Of a stretch of DNA of 64,000 nt, positions 33,390-42,783 are shown in pieces. Positions within the stretch are counted from its first letter, which is position 1. Each line of letters starts with the position of its first letter. Where the stretch lies: NCBI RefSeq assembly GCF_001639725.1, contig NZ_LTAW01000005.1:62001-126000 (forward strand). The letters are read 5' to 3'. Source of the DNA: Marinomonas atlantica. GTDB lineage: Bacteria; Pseudomonadota; Gammaproteobacteria; Pseudomonadales; Marinomonadaceae. The position numbers were made by a program, and so were the translations under genes. The notes under the pieces are model-generated. The model was not told the DNA's origin. It did no database searches and saw only the letters and a list, made by a program, of their open reading frames with translations.

Positions 33390-34550
33390 TTATACGCTCC
33401 TAAACGTCTCGTGTTGAAACACGATGTCTTCGCGGGTGATGTTGTTAATGTCCCGATGGCCAATGAAGGCCATGGTTAATTCTGCTTCTTGGTGGAAAAT
33501 GTCGAGCATTTTGGCGACACCTGCTTTGCCCATTGCACCTAGGCCATAAACCATGGGGCGGCCTACCATGACACCTTTCGCGCCTAATGCTTTGGCGCGA
33601 ATAATGTCTTGGCCGCTGCGAATACCGCTGTCGAGCCATACATCAATCTGATCACCAACGGCGGCAACGATTTCTGGTAGGGTACTGATTGATGAGCGAG
33701 CGCCGTCGAGTTGACGGCCACCGTGATTGGAAACGACGATGGCATCTGCGCCAAGTTTGACGCATTCTTTAGCGTCTTCCACTTCCATGATGCCTTTGAT
33801 GATTAATGGACCTTCCCACACATCACGAAAATAGCGAATATCTTCCCAGCTAAGCTTTGGATCAAACGAGCTGGCAGTCCACTTCATTAAATCGTGCATA
33901 TCATCGACGCCCGTGGCACAGCCTTGAATATTGCCGAATTCTCGGTTGTCAGTTTTTAACATGCCCAATGCCCAGCGAGGGCGACGAGCAATGTCAACAA
34001 TATTAGGCAAGGTCAGTTTGGGCGGCGCGGTCATACCATTACGATGATCAGCGTGGCGGCGACCAATCATTTGCAGGTCAAGCGTCACGACGAGGGCAGA
34101 ACAGCCAACGGCTTTCGCTCGATCAATCAGCTTTTTAGTGAATGCGCGATCTTTCTGTACGTATAGCTGAAACCAAAATGGTTGAGTGGTTTTTGCGGCG
34201 ACGGCTTCAATTGAGCAGATACTCATCGTTGATAACGTAAACGGCACACCAAACTCTTCAGCGGCTTGTGCAGCAAGAATCTCTCCATCTGGGTGCTGCA
34301 TTCCCAGCAAACCGACAGGTGCTAATGCTAATGGCATTTTGACATCATGACCCACCATGGTGGTTTTGAGTGAGCGAGGTTCTAAGTCTCGTGCCACACG
34401 TTGACGAAATAGAATACGATGAAAGTCAGACGAATTTAGTTCCAACGTTTGTTGTGTCCATGACCCCGACTCACAGTAGCCTTGAAACATTTTTGGAACG
34501 CGTTTGTGATAAAGACGCTGTAAGTCACTGAGTTCGCAGATGATGCTCAT
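33390..34550 (-). CDS. lldD: FMN-dependent L-lactate dehydrogenase / alpha-hydroxy-acid oxidase
   Basis: 386 aa TIM-barrel flavoenzyme. Catalytic His276 is in VVSNHGGRQLDGARSS, Lys252 in LIIKGIM, and the FMN phosphate site in LDSGIRSGQDIIRA and GVMVGRPMVYGLG. It oxidises L-lactate (or another 2-hydroxy acid) to the keto acid, feeding the quinone pool. The AGGAG-like site upstream of the ATG at 34550 supports that start. It stands alone; no lldP or lldR lies next to it. Confidence 0.88.
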   Translation of the reverse strand: MSIICELSDLQRLYHKRVPKMFQGYCESGSWTQQTLELNSSDFHRILFRQRVARDLEPRSLKTTMVGHDVKMPLALAPVGLLGMQHPDGEILAAQAAEEFGVPFTLSTMSICSIEAVAAKTTQPFWFQLYVQKDRAFTKKLIDRAKAVGCSALVVTLDLQMIGRRHADHRNGMTAPPKLTLPNIVDIARRPRWALGMLKTDNREFGNIQGCATGVDDMHDLMKWTASSFDPKLSWEDIRYFRDVWEGPLIIKGIMEVEDAKECVKLGADAIVVSNHGGRQLDGARSSISTLPEIVAAVGDQIDVWLDSGIRSGQDIIRAKALGAKGVMVGRPMVYGLGAMGKAGVAKMLDIFHQEAELTMAFIGHRDINNITREDIVFQHETFRSV

Positions 34551-34775
34551 TTTATTACTCCTAAAAATGAATGCATGTGCAGGTAAGACGAGTGCCGCTT
34601 AGATGATCAAATGGAAGGGCGTTTAAATGTTCATAATAACAGTACTGCTAGGGAGATTTGTATTAGACGAAACGCTGATAGTAATACTTATTTAGTCAAA
34701 CGCAGCTTTGCTCACATTTTTGCAACCTCAATCTGATAAAAAAGAGCTTTCCAATCATATTTGAAAGGTAGCGCT

Positions 34776-35759
34776 ATGGAACGCTCCGTTTTATTAGATT
34801 TACTTCGTATTACTGCCATTGTATTGGTCTTTGTGGCACATTTCGGACAGCTATTAGATACTCAAGCAGGTATGTTTTTTGGTATCAAAAACTTCTACTA
34901 CGTCAGCCTAGGTGGGGTTGGGGTGACGATGTTTTTAGTGTTATCCGGCGTGTTAGCGGGTTTGATGGATATGCAGCGTCCTATTTTTTACCCAACGTAT
35001 TTATTCAAGAAAGTACTGCGCATTTATCCGTTATATTGGATGACGATACCCCTGTCTATGCTGGGTTATGTGCTTAATGGGTTAATGATGGATGGAACTT
35101 GGATGACGCTATTCCCCAATGGCTTTGTTCAAGATATTTCTGGCAGTCTGACAGGTTTTTATGCATTTATGGGACTGTGGGGTGGACCTTACAACCCGCC
35201 AAGTTGGTTTATAGCGCTGATTATGACCTTATATGTGGTCTTTCCTGTAATAGCGTATTTTATGCGTCGGGCACCTAATATCACACTCCTGAGCTTGCTC
35301 ATTATCAGTATTCTAAGTCGTTGGTATGTGGGGCTGTATGGGGTTCCGTTTGTGCCGAGTAACTGGTTTGATGATATCGAAAGCTGGGCATATCGACTGT
35401 ACGGCTTTATGCCTGGAAGACCGGGGGATTGGTTTGTTTTATGTCGTTTGTTTGAATTTGGACTTGGTGTCTGGTTGGCAATCATGTTGACACCTAAAGT
35501 GTGGACTATTTTTAATGGCTTTCCCCTCTGGTTGAGGCACCCCATAAGCATTTTAAGTGACTTGTCCTTCCCTTTGTTTTTGCTGCATTACCCATTCTTA
35601 TTTCTGGTTGTCTGGTTATCAGAGTTGGACATGAACGTCAGTGTTGCCATTGTGGTTTTGATGACACTGTTAATGCTAATAGCGCTTTACGTCCAAAAAT
35701 TGGACAGTAAATTGCCCCGTAAAGCATGGATGTCTGGAATAGATAAAGCACGTGATTAG
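34776..35759 (+). CDS. acyltransferase family 3 membrane protein
   Basis: 327 aa from ATG at 34776 (AAAGGTAGCGCT before it). About ten membrane segments. The family signature appears early: LLDLLRITAIVLVFVAHFGQLLD with the His of the acyl-transfer site, then SGVLAGL and LRIYPLYWM. Such proteins add acetyl or other acyl groups to envelope sugars. The acceptor is not evident; no polysaccharide genes lie nearby. Confidence 0.82.
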   Translation: MERSVLLDLLRITAIVLVFVAHFGQLLDTQAGMFFGIKNFYYVSLGGVGVTMFLVLSGVLAGLMDMQRPIFYPTYLFKKVLRIYPLYWMTIPLSMLGYVLNGLMMDGTWMTLFPNGFVQDISGSLTGFYAFMGLWGGPYNPPSWFIALIMTLYVVFPVIAYFMRRAPNITLLSLLIISILSRWYVGLYGVPFVPSNWFDDIESWAYRLYGFMPGRPGDWFVLCRLFEFGLGVWLAIMLTPKVWTIFNGFPLWLRHPISILSDLSFPLFLLHYPFLFLVVWLSELDMNVSVAIVVLMTLLMLIALYVQKLDSKLPRKAWMSGIDKARD

Positions 35760-35927
35760 AGCTGTCGCGTTATTCGCTTATGCCAATAATGGATAGCAAT
35801 TTCACAATTTTGGATGCATAACATGCACTAACAAGTATTAGACTAAACTGTTTAGCGAATAAACAAATATCTTTAAGAATAGATTCTTAATCCTAGATTA
35901 AAAAAATAATTACATTAGGGGTTGGAT

Positions 35928-36887
35928 ATGACGATTTGTCTAACAGGATTTGATCACGAGGTCAGTGGTATTTCTGCCCAGTCTGTGTCGAGTTACTTAA
36001 TCAGTAAACGCTTTGGCGAACATCAGCTAATTCTAGGTGCATCTTCCTCGTCGCAGGCTGACATCAAGTTTAAAGGCTTTGGTGAACTGTCGATTTCAGA
36101 GCATACATTCGGTTGTGCGGTACAAATGCATACGCCAATGATGTCAGATACGTATCACCTGCAAGTAATGTTAAGTGGTCAAAGTAAAGTACACTGCAAC
36201 GGTACGACACAGCATCTAAATACTGGGGATGCGCTGATCGTACCGCCGCGCGCTTCTTTAATAAGCGATTACTCTGAAGATTGTCGCAAATTGATCATCC
36301 GTATTCCTGCAGAGTTTATGATGCAGACGGCGCGGGAGTTTGGTTACCACATGAACCACGACCGGATCCATTTTTGTTTTCAAAAGCAGCCTTTGCCAAC
36401 ATCGGGTTCTTTTATAAGTTTATTGGACGATATTTTGCAACAGCCACAAGGACAGTTGTGCGAGCGGGGGCTGATGTATTACAGCAAACTGTTGTGTAAT
36501 GCTATTTTGGGCACATTCGAATGCAATCTTTGCTTAAGCCAAAGTGCTCAGCTTTCACAGCATCGTTACATAGAACGAATAAGAGATTATGTATTGAGCC
36601 ACATTACCAGTGACATATCGGTAGATGAGTTAGCAGAACTTTGTCAGATCAGCCGTAAATCTTTATACAATTTATTTGAACGAGAGACAGGTTTAACACC
36701 ATCAACCTACATACGTTGCTTAAAACTGGAAAGTGTTCATTCGGAACTGAGTCAAAACCAGAGTATTCGCAATGTAACGGAAGTGGCGCTTAAATATGGC
36801 TTTACCAATTTGGGGCGTTTCTCTGCACAATATCGTGATCATATTGGTGAGCTTCCCTCCCATACGCTTCGCAGCGTGGCGTGTTAA
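35928..36887 (+). CDS. AraC-family transcriptional regulator
   Basis: 319 aa from ATG at 35928 (AGGGG upstream). An N-terminal cupin-like AraC_binding_2 domain (HLQVMLSGQSKVHCNG, TGDALIVPPRASL) is followed by the two helix-turn-helix motifs of the C-terminal domain: ISVDELAELCQISRKSLYNLF and VTEVALKYGFTNLGRFSAQYR. It ends 73 bp from the end of a convergent porin gene. Target unknown. Confidence 0.88.
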   Translation: MTICLTGFDHEVSGISAQSVSSYLISKRFGEHQLILGASSSSQADIKFKGFGELSISEHTFGCAVQMHTPMMSDTYHLQVMLSGQSKVHCNGTTQHLNTGDALIVPPRASLISDYSEDCRKLIIRIPAEFMMQTAREFGYHMNHDRIHFCFQKQPLPTSGSFISLLDDILQQPQGQLCERGLMYYSKLLCNAILGTFECNLCLSQSAQLSQHRYIERIRDYVLSHITSDISVDELAELCQISRKSLYNLFERETGLTPSTYIRCLKLESVHSELSQNQSIRNVTEVALKYGFTNLGRFSAQYRDHIGELPSHTLRSVAC

Positions 36888-36910
36888 CGTTGTTATTTTC
36901 CAGAGCAAAA

Positions 36911-36945
36911 AGATAACCCAAGCAAGGGGAGAGCTCGGGTTATCT
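36911..36945. terminator. shared Rho-independent terminator between AraC gene and porin
   Basis: AGATAACCC and GGGTTATCT form a 9-bp stem. On the minus strand it is followed by TTTTTGCTC, ending the porin gene; on the plus strand it follows the AraC stop. Confidence 0.75.
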
Positions 36946-36960
36946 TCGTACGGTTTTGTC

Positions 36961-38043
36961 TTAGAACTTATACATCGCCATTAGCTCAACCTGTTTACCT
37001 GCTGGACGAGCAGAGGTTCCTTGTGAGCTTGGTGGACGATTGGCTGCATTTTGGTCACGCAGTTCTACGCCGAACTCCACTTTAGGAAGATAGGTATAAA
37101 TCATGTTTAGCGTCGTTTGTTGAATAGTATCTTCCGATAAAGCTGATTTGTCAGAATGTACTTGGCCATAACGAAGGTTGGCGCGCAGTTTGTCAGAGAA
37201 CTTGTGGCCAATACCTGCGCTGAAGCCTGTTAGTGTGACCATGTCACCGTTCGCATCAACTTCAGTTACGCCAGAAGGGCCTGTATTACCTAAGTAGCCC
37301 CAACCTGCATAAACACCTGCACCTTCACCAGTAAAAGCACTTAGACTAAGTGATGTATCACCCATTTTAAATTTGGATGCTAATGAAATAGCCGCACCAT
37401 AATCTGATTGGTCGTCGGAATTAACAGTAGGTGTAGTATCCACTTCACGACCTGTTACGGCTACGTTAAAAGCATGGCCGCTTTGTGTTCTTAGCGTGTA
37501 AGCAACTACAGCATCCGGCACATCAGCATTGGAGTATACTGGATCTTGAAGTGTGAAACGCCAGCCATTGGTTGTGTAATGCACAACTAGATCAGGGCGA
37601 ATAGGTGCACCATTGCCTGCAATCGTACCAATACCTAGACCCCAAAAGTTGATCATTTCGGTATCAAATGGTGCATTTGCAAAGAACTGGCCATTCCAAG
37701 TTTGACCAATGGTTAGGTTGTCAATGTTGATGTAAGCGTGGCGTAGTCGCCAAGCGTAGCTGCTATCGCTAGAGGTATTGTTATCCCAAAAATCACCTTC
37801 GATAAAGCCTCGTACTTTATGGCCTTCGACCATGCTTGAAGTACCCAAGTTGAAGCGAGACTGACGGACGCTGCCTTCTACCGTATTTTTTCCGTTGTCT
37901 GGGCGGTCAAACACGGTTTCAGCTTTTAAATAGCCGCCTACGTTAAATTTTGTGCCGTTAAACTCACCCAGTTCAACCGCTAAAACCTGTGACGAAAGAC
38001 CCGCTGCTAATACTGCTAACGCTACTTTTGTTTTAATCATCAT
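36961..38043 (-). CDS. DcaP-like trimeric outer-membrane porin
   Basis: 360 aa. Signal peptide ending at SSQVLA (near residue 22), then alternating beta strands and a C-terminal Phe (MAMYKF) for BAM-dependent insertion. It resembles DcaP-type porins, with FNVGGYLKAETVFD near the start, RQSRFNLGTSSMVEGHKVRG, and IGQTWNGQFFAN. It would let small, often acidic solutes across the outer membrane. Substrate unknown. Its terminator lies just downstream. Confidence 0.85.
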   Translation of the reverse strand: MMIKTKVALAVLAAGLSSQVLAVELGEFNGTKFNVGGYLKAETVFDRPDNGKNTVEGSVRQSRFNLGTSSMVEGHKVRGFIEGDFWDNNTSSDSSYAWRLRHAYINIDNLTIGQTWNGQFFANAPFDTEMINFWGLGIGTIAGNGAPIRPDLVVHYTTNGWRFTLQDPVYSNADVPDAVVAYTLRTQSGHAFNVAVTGREVDTTPTVNSDDQSDYGAAISLASKFKMGDTSLSLSAFTGEGAGVYAGWGYLGNTGPSGVTEVDANGDMVTLTGFSAGIGHKFSDKLRANLRYGQVHSDKSALSEDTIQQTTLNMIYTYLPKVEFGVELRDQNAANRPPSSQGTSARPAGKQVELMAMYKF

Positions 38044-38332
38044 ACTTTTAAAGCCTTCGTTATTATCATTGTTAAAGGTAAATTTACTATCGCAAAGGCC
38101 TTGGGGATTCGATATTCAAATAGTGTAATCTTTGTACATTGTGTAAGAAATTAGTCCTTCTGGCTGGCTTTAAAAAATTACGGCAGCTTTTAAATACAGT
38201 ATTACTTGCTTGTGTATTTCTAGTAATAGATTAAAAAACGTCCAGTTGTAACAAAAATGCATGATCTAGTGCGTTATAAAGGTAGCGAGGTAAATAACCT
38301 ATGTATAAATACTTTTTAATGGGGTGCATTGA
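38044..38332. other. divergent intergenic region upstream of the porin
   Basis: 289 bp, AT-rich, holding the porin promoter and leader. No gene or clear operator seen. Confidence 0.4.
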
Positions 38333-38581
38333 ATGTCAGTACAATCTATTGAGTTTGAAGGAACGGATATTCGAGTGGCGGAATTGCAAACAGGGCGATA
38401 CTTCAACAAAGCTGATTTGTTACGCGTTGCAGGGCGCAAACCACAACAGGAAACAGAGAGTCAATATCTAGATATCTTGGAAGCATCTAAGCTAGTAGGT
38501 TTTGAAAGAGAGACCTTGTTGAACGCTATGCAGTTATGGGCACCGCATTTGTGCCGAAATCGTATGGTTGAGCTGCACTAG
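38333..38581 (+). CDS. small hypothetical protein, 82 aa
   Basis: Soluble small protein with GGGGTG 6 bp before the ATG and a strong terminator downstream, so it is probably a real single-gene unit. An N-terminal strand-rich part (IEFEGTDIRVAELQTGRYFN) is followed by helical segments. I do not recognise the family. Confidence 0.7.
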   Translation: MSVQSIEFEGTDIRVAELQTGRYFNKADLLRVAGRKPQQETESQYLDILEASKLVGFERETLLNAMQLWAPHLCRNRMVELH

Positions 38582-38606
38582 TCCCATAGGGTTTGCAAAG
38601 CTTCTA

Positions 38607-38634
38607 AAAGCGCGTATTAATACGCGCTTTTTTT
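38607..38634 (+). terminator. Rho-independent terminator after the 82-aa gene
   Basis: AAAGCGCGTATT and AATACGCGCTTT form a perfect stem followed by TTTT. Confidence 0.9.
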
Positions 38635-38803
38635 GTAATTCGAGAATGCATTCAGATAACCAATTTTTCGTTATCTGTAGTGGTGTTGTGGCACAATTCT
38701 TTCATGTCATTAGGCAAAAATTGGGCCATATCATATCGCCTCATACGGGGTAATGTGCGAAAATGACCAATTAGTCAAGAATTACTGCCGAGAAGAGGTT
38801 TCC

Positions 38804-39430
38804 ATGAGCGTTCATGAAATTCGTCACCCCCTAGTTCAACATAAAATTGGCTTGATGCGTAATCAGAAGATGAGTACGCGCGGCTTTCGTTTACTTGCCT
38901 CTGAAGTGGGTAACTTGTTGACCTATGAAGCAACAAAAGATCTAGAGCTTGAAGATTACGAGCAAGATGGCTGGTGCGGCCCAACTAAATGTCAGCGAAT
39001 TCGCGGTAAAAAAATTACGGTTGTGCCGATTCTGCGTGCTGGCTTAGGTATGTTAGACGGCGTACTAGAGTTGATCCCAAGCGCAAAAATTAGCGTGGTA
39101 GGCATTTACCGTGACGAAGAAACACTCGAGCCGGTGAGTTACTTTGATAAACTTGCAAGCGATATTGATCAACGTATGTCGTTGGTTGTAGACCCTATGT
39201 TAGCCACAGGTGGATCTTTGATAGCAACCATTGATCTGCTAAAGAAAAATGGTTGTGACACCATTCGAGCTTTGGTGCTGGTAGCGGCCCCGGAAGGTAT
39301 TAAGAAAGTTCAAGAAGCGCATCCTGATGTGGATATTTATACGGCCTCAATCGATAGCCATCTGAATGAGCAGGGGTACATTGTTCCAGGGTTAGGCGAC
39401 GCTGGCGATAAAATCTTTGGTACTAAATAA
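38804..39430 (+). CDS. upp: uracil phosphoribosyltransferase
   Basis: 208 aa from ATG at 38804 (AGAGG upstream), the standard Upp length; the frame is open 51 bases further upstream but without support. It makes UMP from uracil and PRPP. PRPP site [12 protein letters not shown], uracil-binding end [28 protein letters not shown]. It is followed 18 bp later by the uracil permease gene, the usual upp-uraA operon. Confidence 0.96.
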   Translation: MSVHEIRHPLVQHKIGLMRNQKMSTRGFRLLASEVGNLLTYEATKDLELEDYEQDGWCGPTKCQRIRGKKITVVPILRAGLGMLDGVLELIPSAKISVVGIYRDEETLEPVSYFDKLASDIDQRMSLVVDPMLATGGSLIATIDLLKKNGCDTIRALVLVAAPEGIKKVQEAHPDVDIYTASIDSHLNEQGYIVPGLGDAGDKIFGTK

Positions 39431-39448
39431 GAGAACGGTTCCCTTCAC

Positions 39449-40744
39449 ATGACAACTCAATCTGATAATTTACTAAGCGGTTGGCGCGTTATCTTGGCCG
39501 GTGCACAAATGCTGTTTGTGGCATTTGGCTCATTGGTGCTTGTGCCGTTGATCACTGGGCTTAATCCAAGTGTAGCATTGTTCACAGCGGGGCTCGGCAC
39601 GCTAATCTTCCAGCTGTGCACAAAGCGTAGTATGCCAGTATTTCTTGGCTCTTCCTTTGCGTTTATTGCGCCGATTATTTTCGCGGTAGAAACATGGGGG
39701 CAAGCTGCGACGATGGGGGCACTATTTTGTGCTGGCTTGATTTACGTGCTGCTCTCTATTTTGGTGGCGCTGCGCGGACCGGGCTTCTTGCATCGTTTAT
39801 TGCCACCTGTGGTGACAGGTCCAATTATTATGGTAATTGGTCTCGGTTTAGCGCCAGTGGCGGTTAACATGGCCTTAGGCAAAACCGGTGATGGCGCGGC
39901 ACAATTGTTTCCTTATACCGATGCGATTCTAGTATCCATGCCAGCACTTTTAACAACCTTGCTCGTTGCAACGTATGCAAAAGGTGTTTTTCGTTTGGTG
40001 CCGATTATTGCGGGCGTGTTAGTTGGCTATATTGTTTCGCTGTTAATGGGGATTGTTGACTTTACGCCTGTTGATCAAACGGGTTGGCTAAGTGTGCCAG
40101 GCTTTATCATGCCTGAGTTTCAGTTAGCAGCAATCTTGTTTATGTTGCCTGTTGCGATTGCGCCAGCGATTGAGCACGTCGGTGACGTATTGGCAATTGG
40201 TTCGATTACGGGTAAAGACTACGTTCGCAAGCCTGGTTTACATCGTACGTTACTTGGAGATGGTCTTGCGACGTCTGCTGCCTCTTTATTCGGTGGGCCG
40301 CCAAATACGACTTATTCTGAAGTAACGGGTGCGGTCATGCTAACCAAAGCCTTCAACCCAGTTGTAATGACATGGGCAGCTGTGTTTGCAATCAGTCTGG
40401 CCTTCATTGGTAAGTTTGGCTCTATCCTGCAGACCATCCCAACGCCTGTAATGGGCGGTATTATGATTTTGCTGTTTGGGTCGATTGCTGGTGTCGGAAT
40501 GAATATTTTGATCAAAGCACGCGTAGACTTAGGGGCACAACGTAACCTTGTGATTGTCGCTGTTACGCTTGTATTTGGCATCGGTGGCATGACGCTTGGC
40601 TCGTCTGACTGGCATTTACAAGGTGTTAGTTTGTGTGGCTTAGTGGCGATTACGTTGAATTTGATTCTGCCTAAAGCGGATGAAACCAACGATCTGCATG
40701 AAGAGCAGGATGTTGTAGAAGAATTGCTACACCACAAAAAATAG
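39449..40744 (+). CDS. uraA: uracil-xanthine permease
   Basis: 431 aa NAT/NCS2-family proton symporter with about 14 membrane segments. The substrate motif region is AIEHVGDVLAIGSITG with GDGLATSAASLFGGPPNTTYSE, as in UraA. It brings in uracil for Upp. Two hairpins follow (40756-40771 and 40786-40816). Confidence 0.94.
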   Translation: MTTQSDNLLSGWRVILAGAQMLFVAFGSLVLVPLITGLNPSVALFTAGLGTLIFQLCTKRSMPVFLGSSFAFIAPIIFAVETWGQAATMGALFCAGLIYVLLSILVALRGPGFLHRLLPPVVTGPIIMVIGLGLAPVAVNMALGKTGDGAAQLFPYTDAILVSMPALLTTLLVATYAKGVFRLVPIIAGVLVGYIVSLLMGIVDFTPVDQTGWLSVPGFIMPEFQLAAILFMLPVAIAPAIEHVGDVLAIGSITGKDYVRKPGLHRTLLGDGLATSAASLFGGPPNTTYSEVTGAVMLTKAFNPVVMTWAAVFAISLAFIGKFGSILQTIPTPVMGGIMILLFGSIAGVGMNILIKARVDLGAQRNLVIVAVTLVFGIGGMTLGSSDWHLQGVSLCGLVAITLNLILPKADETNDLHEEQDVVEELLHHKK

Positions 40745-40755
40745 AGAGATAAAAT

Positions 40756-40816
40756 GTGGGCATAGGCCCACTTAGACTGCTAATAAAGTCCTCGCCTTCG
40801 TGCGGGGATTTTTTTA
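40756..40816 (+). terminator. double hairpin terminator after uraA
   Basis: First hairpin GTGGG-CATAGG-CCCAC (40756-40771). Second: TCCTCGC-CTTCGT-GCGGGGA followed by a run of seven T (about 40788-40815). Confidence 0.8.
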
Positions 40817-40990
40817 TAACTACCTCATGCTTAAAGAACATCTTCAAAGCCAACCAAATCTGCTAAAGGTTTAATTTGCGCAAACAATACTCAAAACGGC
40901 CTATTTAATGGCTTCAAGACTGATTGTTTAAAAGCTGAGTGAGAATGCAATCGCCCTCTGATTTTTAGAATTACAGTGCTTTAAAAACAA

Positions 40991-41014
40991 AACCCCAGTA
41001 AATATACTGGGGTT
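40991..41014 (-). terminator. Rho-independent terminator downstream of the OmpA-like gene
   Basis: AACCCCAGTA and TACTGGGGTT form a 10-bp stem; on the minus strand it is followed by TTGTTTTTAAAG. It lies about 70 bp past the stop of the OmpA-like gene. Confidence 0.75.
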
Positions 41015-41083
41015 AGTCGACACGCTGGTTCGGTATAAGCCAACTTTTTATGGTTAATGTATGACAGTATGATCAATGTTGTT

Positions 41084-41743
41084 TTAAAAGCCGCTAAATT
41101 GGAGTGCTGGAGAAAGAGCTGGCTCATCTTTTGCCATTTTATCAACGCTGTAAATGTTCCAGCGCTTAGTTTGCGAAACTTGTTTAGCGTGCAAGTTGGC
41201 AATTACGCGACGGTTTTGGAGTCGCCCTTCAGGCGTTTGGTTTGAGGCAACTGGTTGAGTCTCGCCATAACCAATACCGCGAATTCTATTACGATCGATG
41301 CCAAATTGACGAATTAAAACCAAAGCTATCTCGTTGGCTCTATTTCGGGAAAGTTCAAGATTTTGTTGAGGGTCACCAACATTATCGGTATGACCTTCAA
41401 TAACCACCGTTGAGCCAGGATTAGAATAAAGGAAATCAGCAATTTGCTGGATTTCGGGATAATATTGAGTTTTAACCTCATATCGGCCTGTATCAAACAA
41501 CACTTGTAAATTAATCGATTTCTGCTTGGTGTCAATGGATGGACACCCATCATTATCAACTTTAGCATCTGCCATCGTTTCAGGACAAAAATCGCGAACA
41601 TTAATGACGCCATCTTTGTCATCGTCAGCAAGGTTTTGTGGAAGAGTCTTACCGTCGTATAGCGATTCACCAGCTATGCTAAAACTAGCTAGTAATATGC
41701 TTACAAGTGTAATGGTGCATTGAGAGAATTTAGTAAGAGTCAT
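41084..41743 (-). CDS. OmpA-family peptidoglycan-binding protein
   Basis: 219 aa. Signal peptide ending near SFSIAG; a short calcium-binding-like TSP3 stretch (DDDKDGVINVRDFCPET) follows, then the OmpA C-terminal domain with VLFDTGRYEVK, VIEGHTDNVGDPQQN, LSRNRANEIALVLI and NRRV. The domain binds peptidoglycan. Without a beta-barrel it is probably periplasmic, perhaps structural or part of an envelope complex. Confidence 0.88.
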   Translation of the reverse strand: MTLTKFSQCTITLVSILLASFSIAGESLYDGKTLPQNLADDDKDGVINVRDFCPETMADAKVDNDGCPSIDTKQKSINLQVLFDTGRYEVKTQYYPEIQQIADFLYSNPGSTVVIEGHTDNVGDPQQNLELSRNRANEIALVLIRQFGIDRNRIRGIGYGETQPVASNQTPEGRLQNRRVIANLHAKQVSQTKRWNIYSVDKMAKDEPALSPALQFSGF

Positions 41744-41867
41744 TATTATACCCTGTTTCCACAGTTGTTTGTATTAACTATAGGCCCAGAGGCTTTAGGG
41801 CTCTAGACCTATATTTGTTAAAGCGATGTCTTTACTAAGTAGCTTTGTAAATATATGTAATCAAACG

Positions 41868-42290
41868 TTACCAAGACCCTGTATTTCGCATAGAAGCCCA
41901 AGGTTCTTGTTGCTCCAAAGAGCCGTTTTTTTGTAATAACTCAATTGAAATACCATTGGGGTCTTTGATAAATGCCATGTGTCCGTCACGAGGTGGGCGT
42001 AAAATGGTGATTCCCATGTTCTGCAAGTTTTCACAAGTCGCGTAAATATTGTCAACTTCAAATGCTAGGTGGCCAAATTGATCACCACCAGAATAAGTTC
42101 GGTCGTCCCAGTTGTGAGTTAGTTCTACTTCTGGGGCACCTTTTTCAGTGGCGTAGTAAATTAGAGAGAATTGACCTTGTTCGCTATCATGGCGGCGTGT
42201 CTGTATGAGACCTAACCCTTTCGTGTAAAAATCATGACTTGCTTCAGGGTTCGCTGTACGGATCATTGCGTGTAGATATTTGATGCTCAT
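41868..42290 (-). CDS. lactoylglutathione lyase-type VOC protein, short form
   Basis: 140 aa, E. coli GloA-like length. MIRTANPEASHDFYTKGLGL, VELTHNWDDRTY with the metal-ligand Glu, FGHLAFEVDN with the His, and FIKDPNGISIELLQ. It is probably a nickel-type glyoxalase I, a second methylglyoxal enzyme beside the long form at 26476. Confidence 0.85.
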   Translation of the reverse strand: MSIKYLHAMIRTANPEASHDFYTKGLGLIQTRRHDSEQGQFSLIYYATEKGAPEVELTHNWDDRTYSGGDQFGHLAFEVDNIYATCENLQNMGITILRPPRDGHMAFIKDPNGISIELLQKNGSLEQQEPWASMRNTGSW

Positions 42291-42381
42291 CTAGATTGTC
42301 TTCCGGTAATTAAAATTTCTTTTATAGTAGTGGAACCTAGATGCATGGGCAAAGCGTCAAAAGATCTTACGAGGACTTTCC

Positions 42382-42723
42382 TTAATCCTCCCAGACGTAG
42401 CGAATAGGTTCACCAAAGTCATCGTAAATTATTTTCTTTTGTGGCTTTCTTGGTTTCAGTGATGGAATCGGGGCGGGCTTTTTGTCGGATTTACGTTGCT
42501 GAAGGGCTGCGACAATATGATTTAGTGGGGTGCGTTCCTTTTTGGGCTCGATAAACCCCATGTTGCTCGTGTTATACTTACCATCTTGTAATCCAGAAGC
42601 GCCCATCTCGACTTGCTCTATTTCGCCTTGTTCGCGGATAAAGTTTTCGATCTGAGATTCGATTTCTTGTCGAGTTTGCGCCTTTGTCTTCGTTGATTTT
42701 GTCATAACGTCTGTTTCGAGCAT
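42382..42723 (-). CDS. hypothetical charged protein, 113 aa (start may be 42705)
   Basis: Low-complexity, basic and polar protein. A helix IESQIENFIREQGEIEQVE precedes a Lys/Pro-rich tail (KPAPIPSLKPRKPQKK). The shape faintly recalls small RNA-polymerase-binding proteins such as SutA, but the similarity is too weak to name it. The first ATG (42723) has GAGG very close; a second in-frame ATG is at 42705. Conserved function unknown. Confidence 0.6.
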   Translation of the reverse strand: MLETDVMTKSTKTKAQTRQEIESQIENFIREQGEIEQVEMGASGLQDGKYNTSNMGFIEPKKERTPLNHIVAALQQRKSDKKPAPIPSLKPRKPQKKIIYDDFGEPIRYVWED

Positions 42724-42783
42724 TGCCTCATTCGGCTTAAAGAAGAATTACAAACCAATCATACTAATAGTAAGAGGTTGCTA

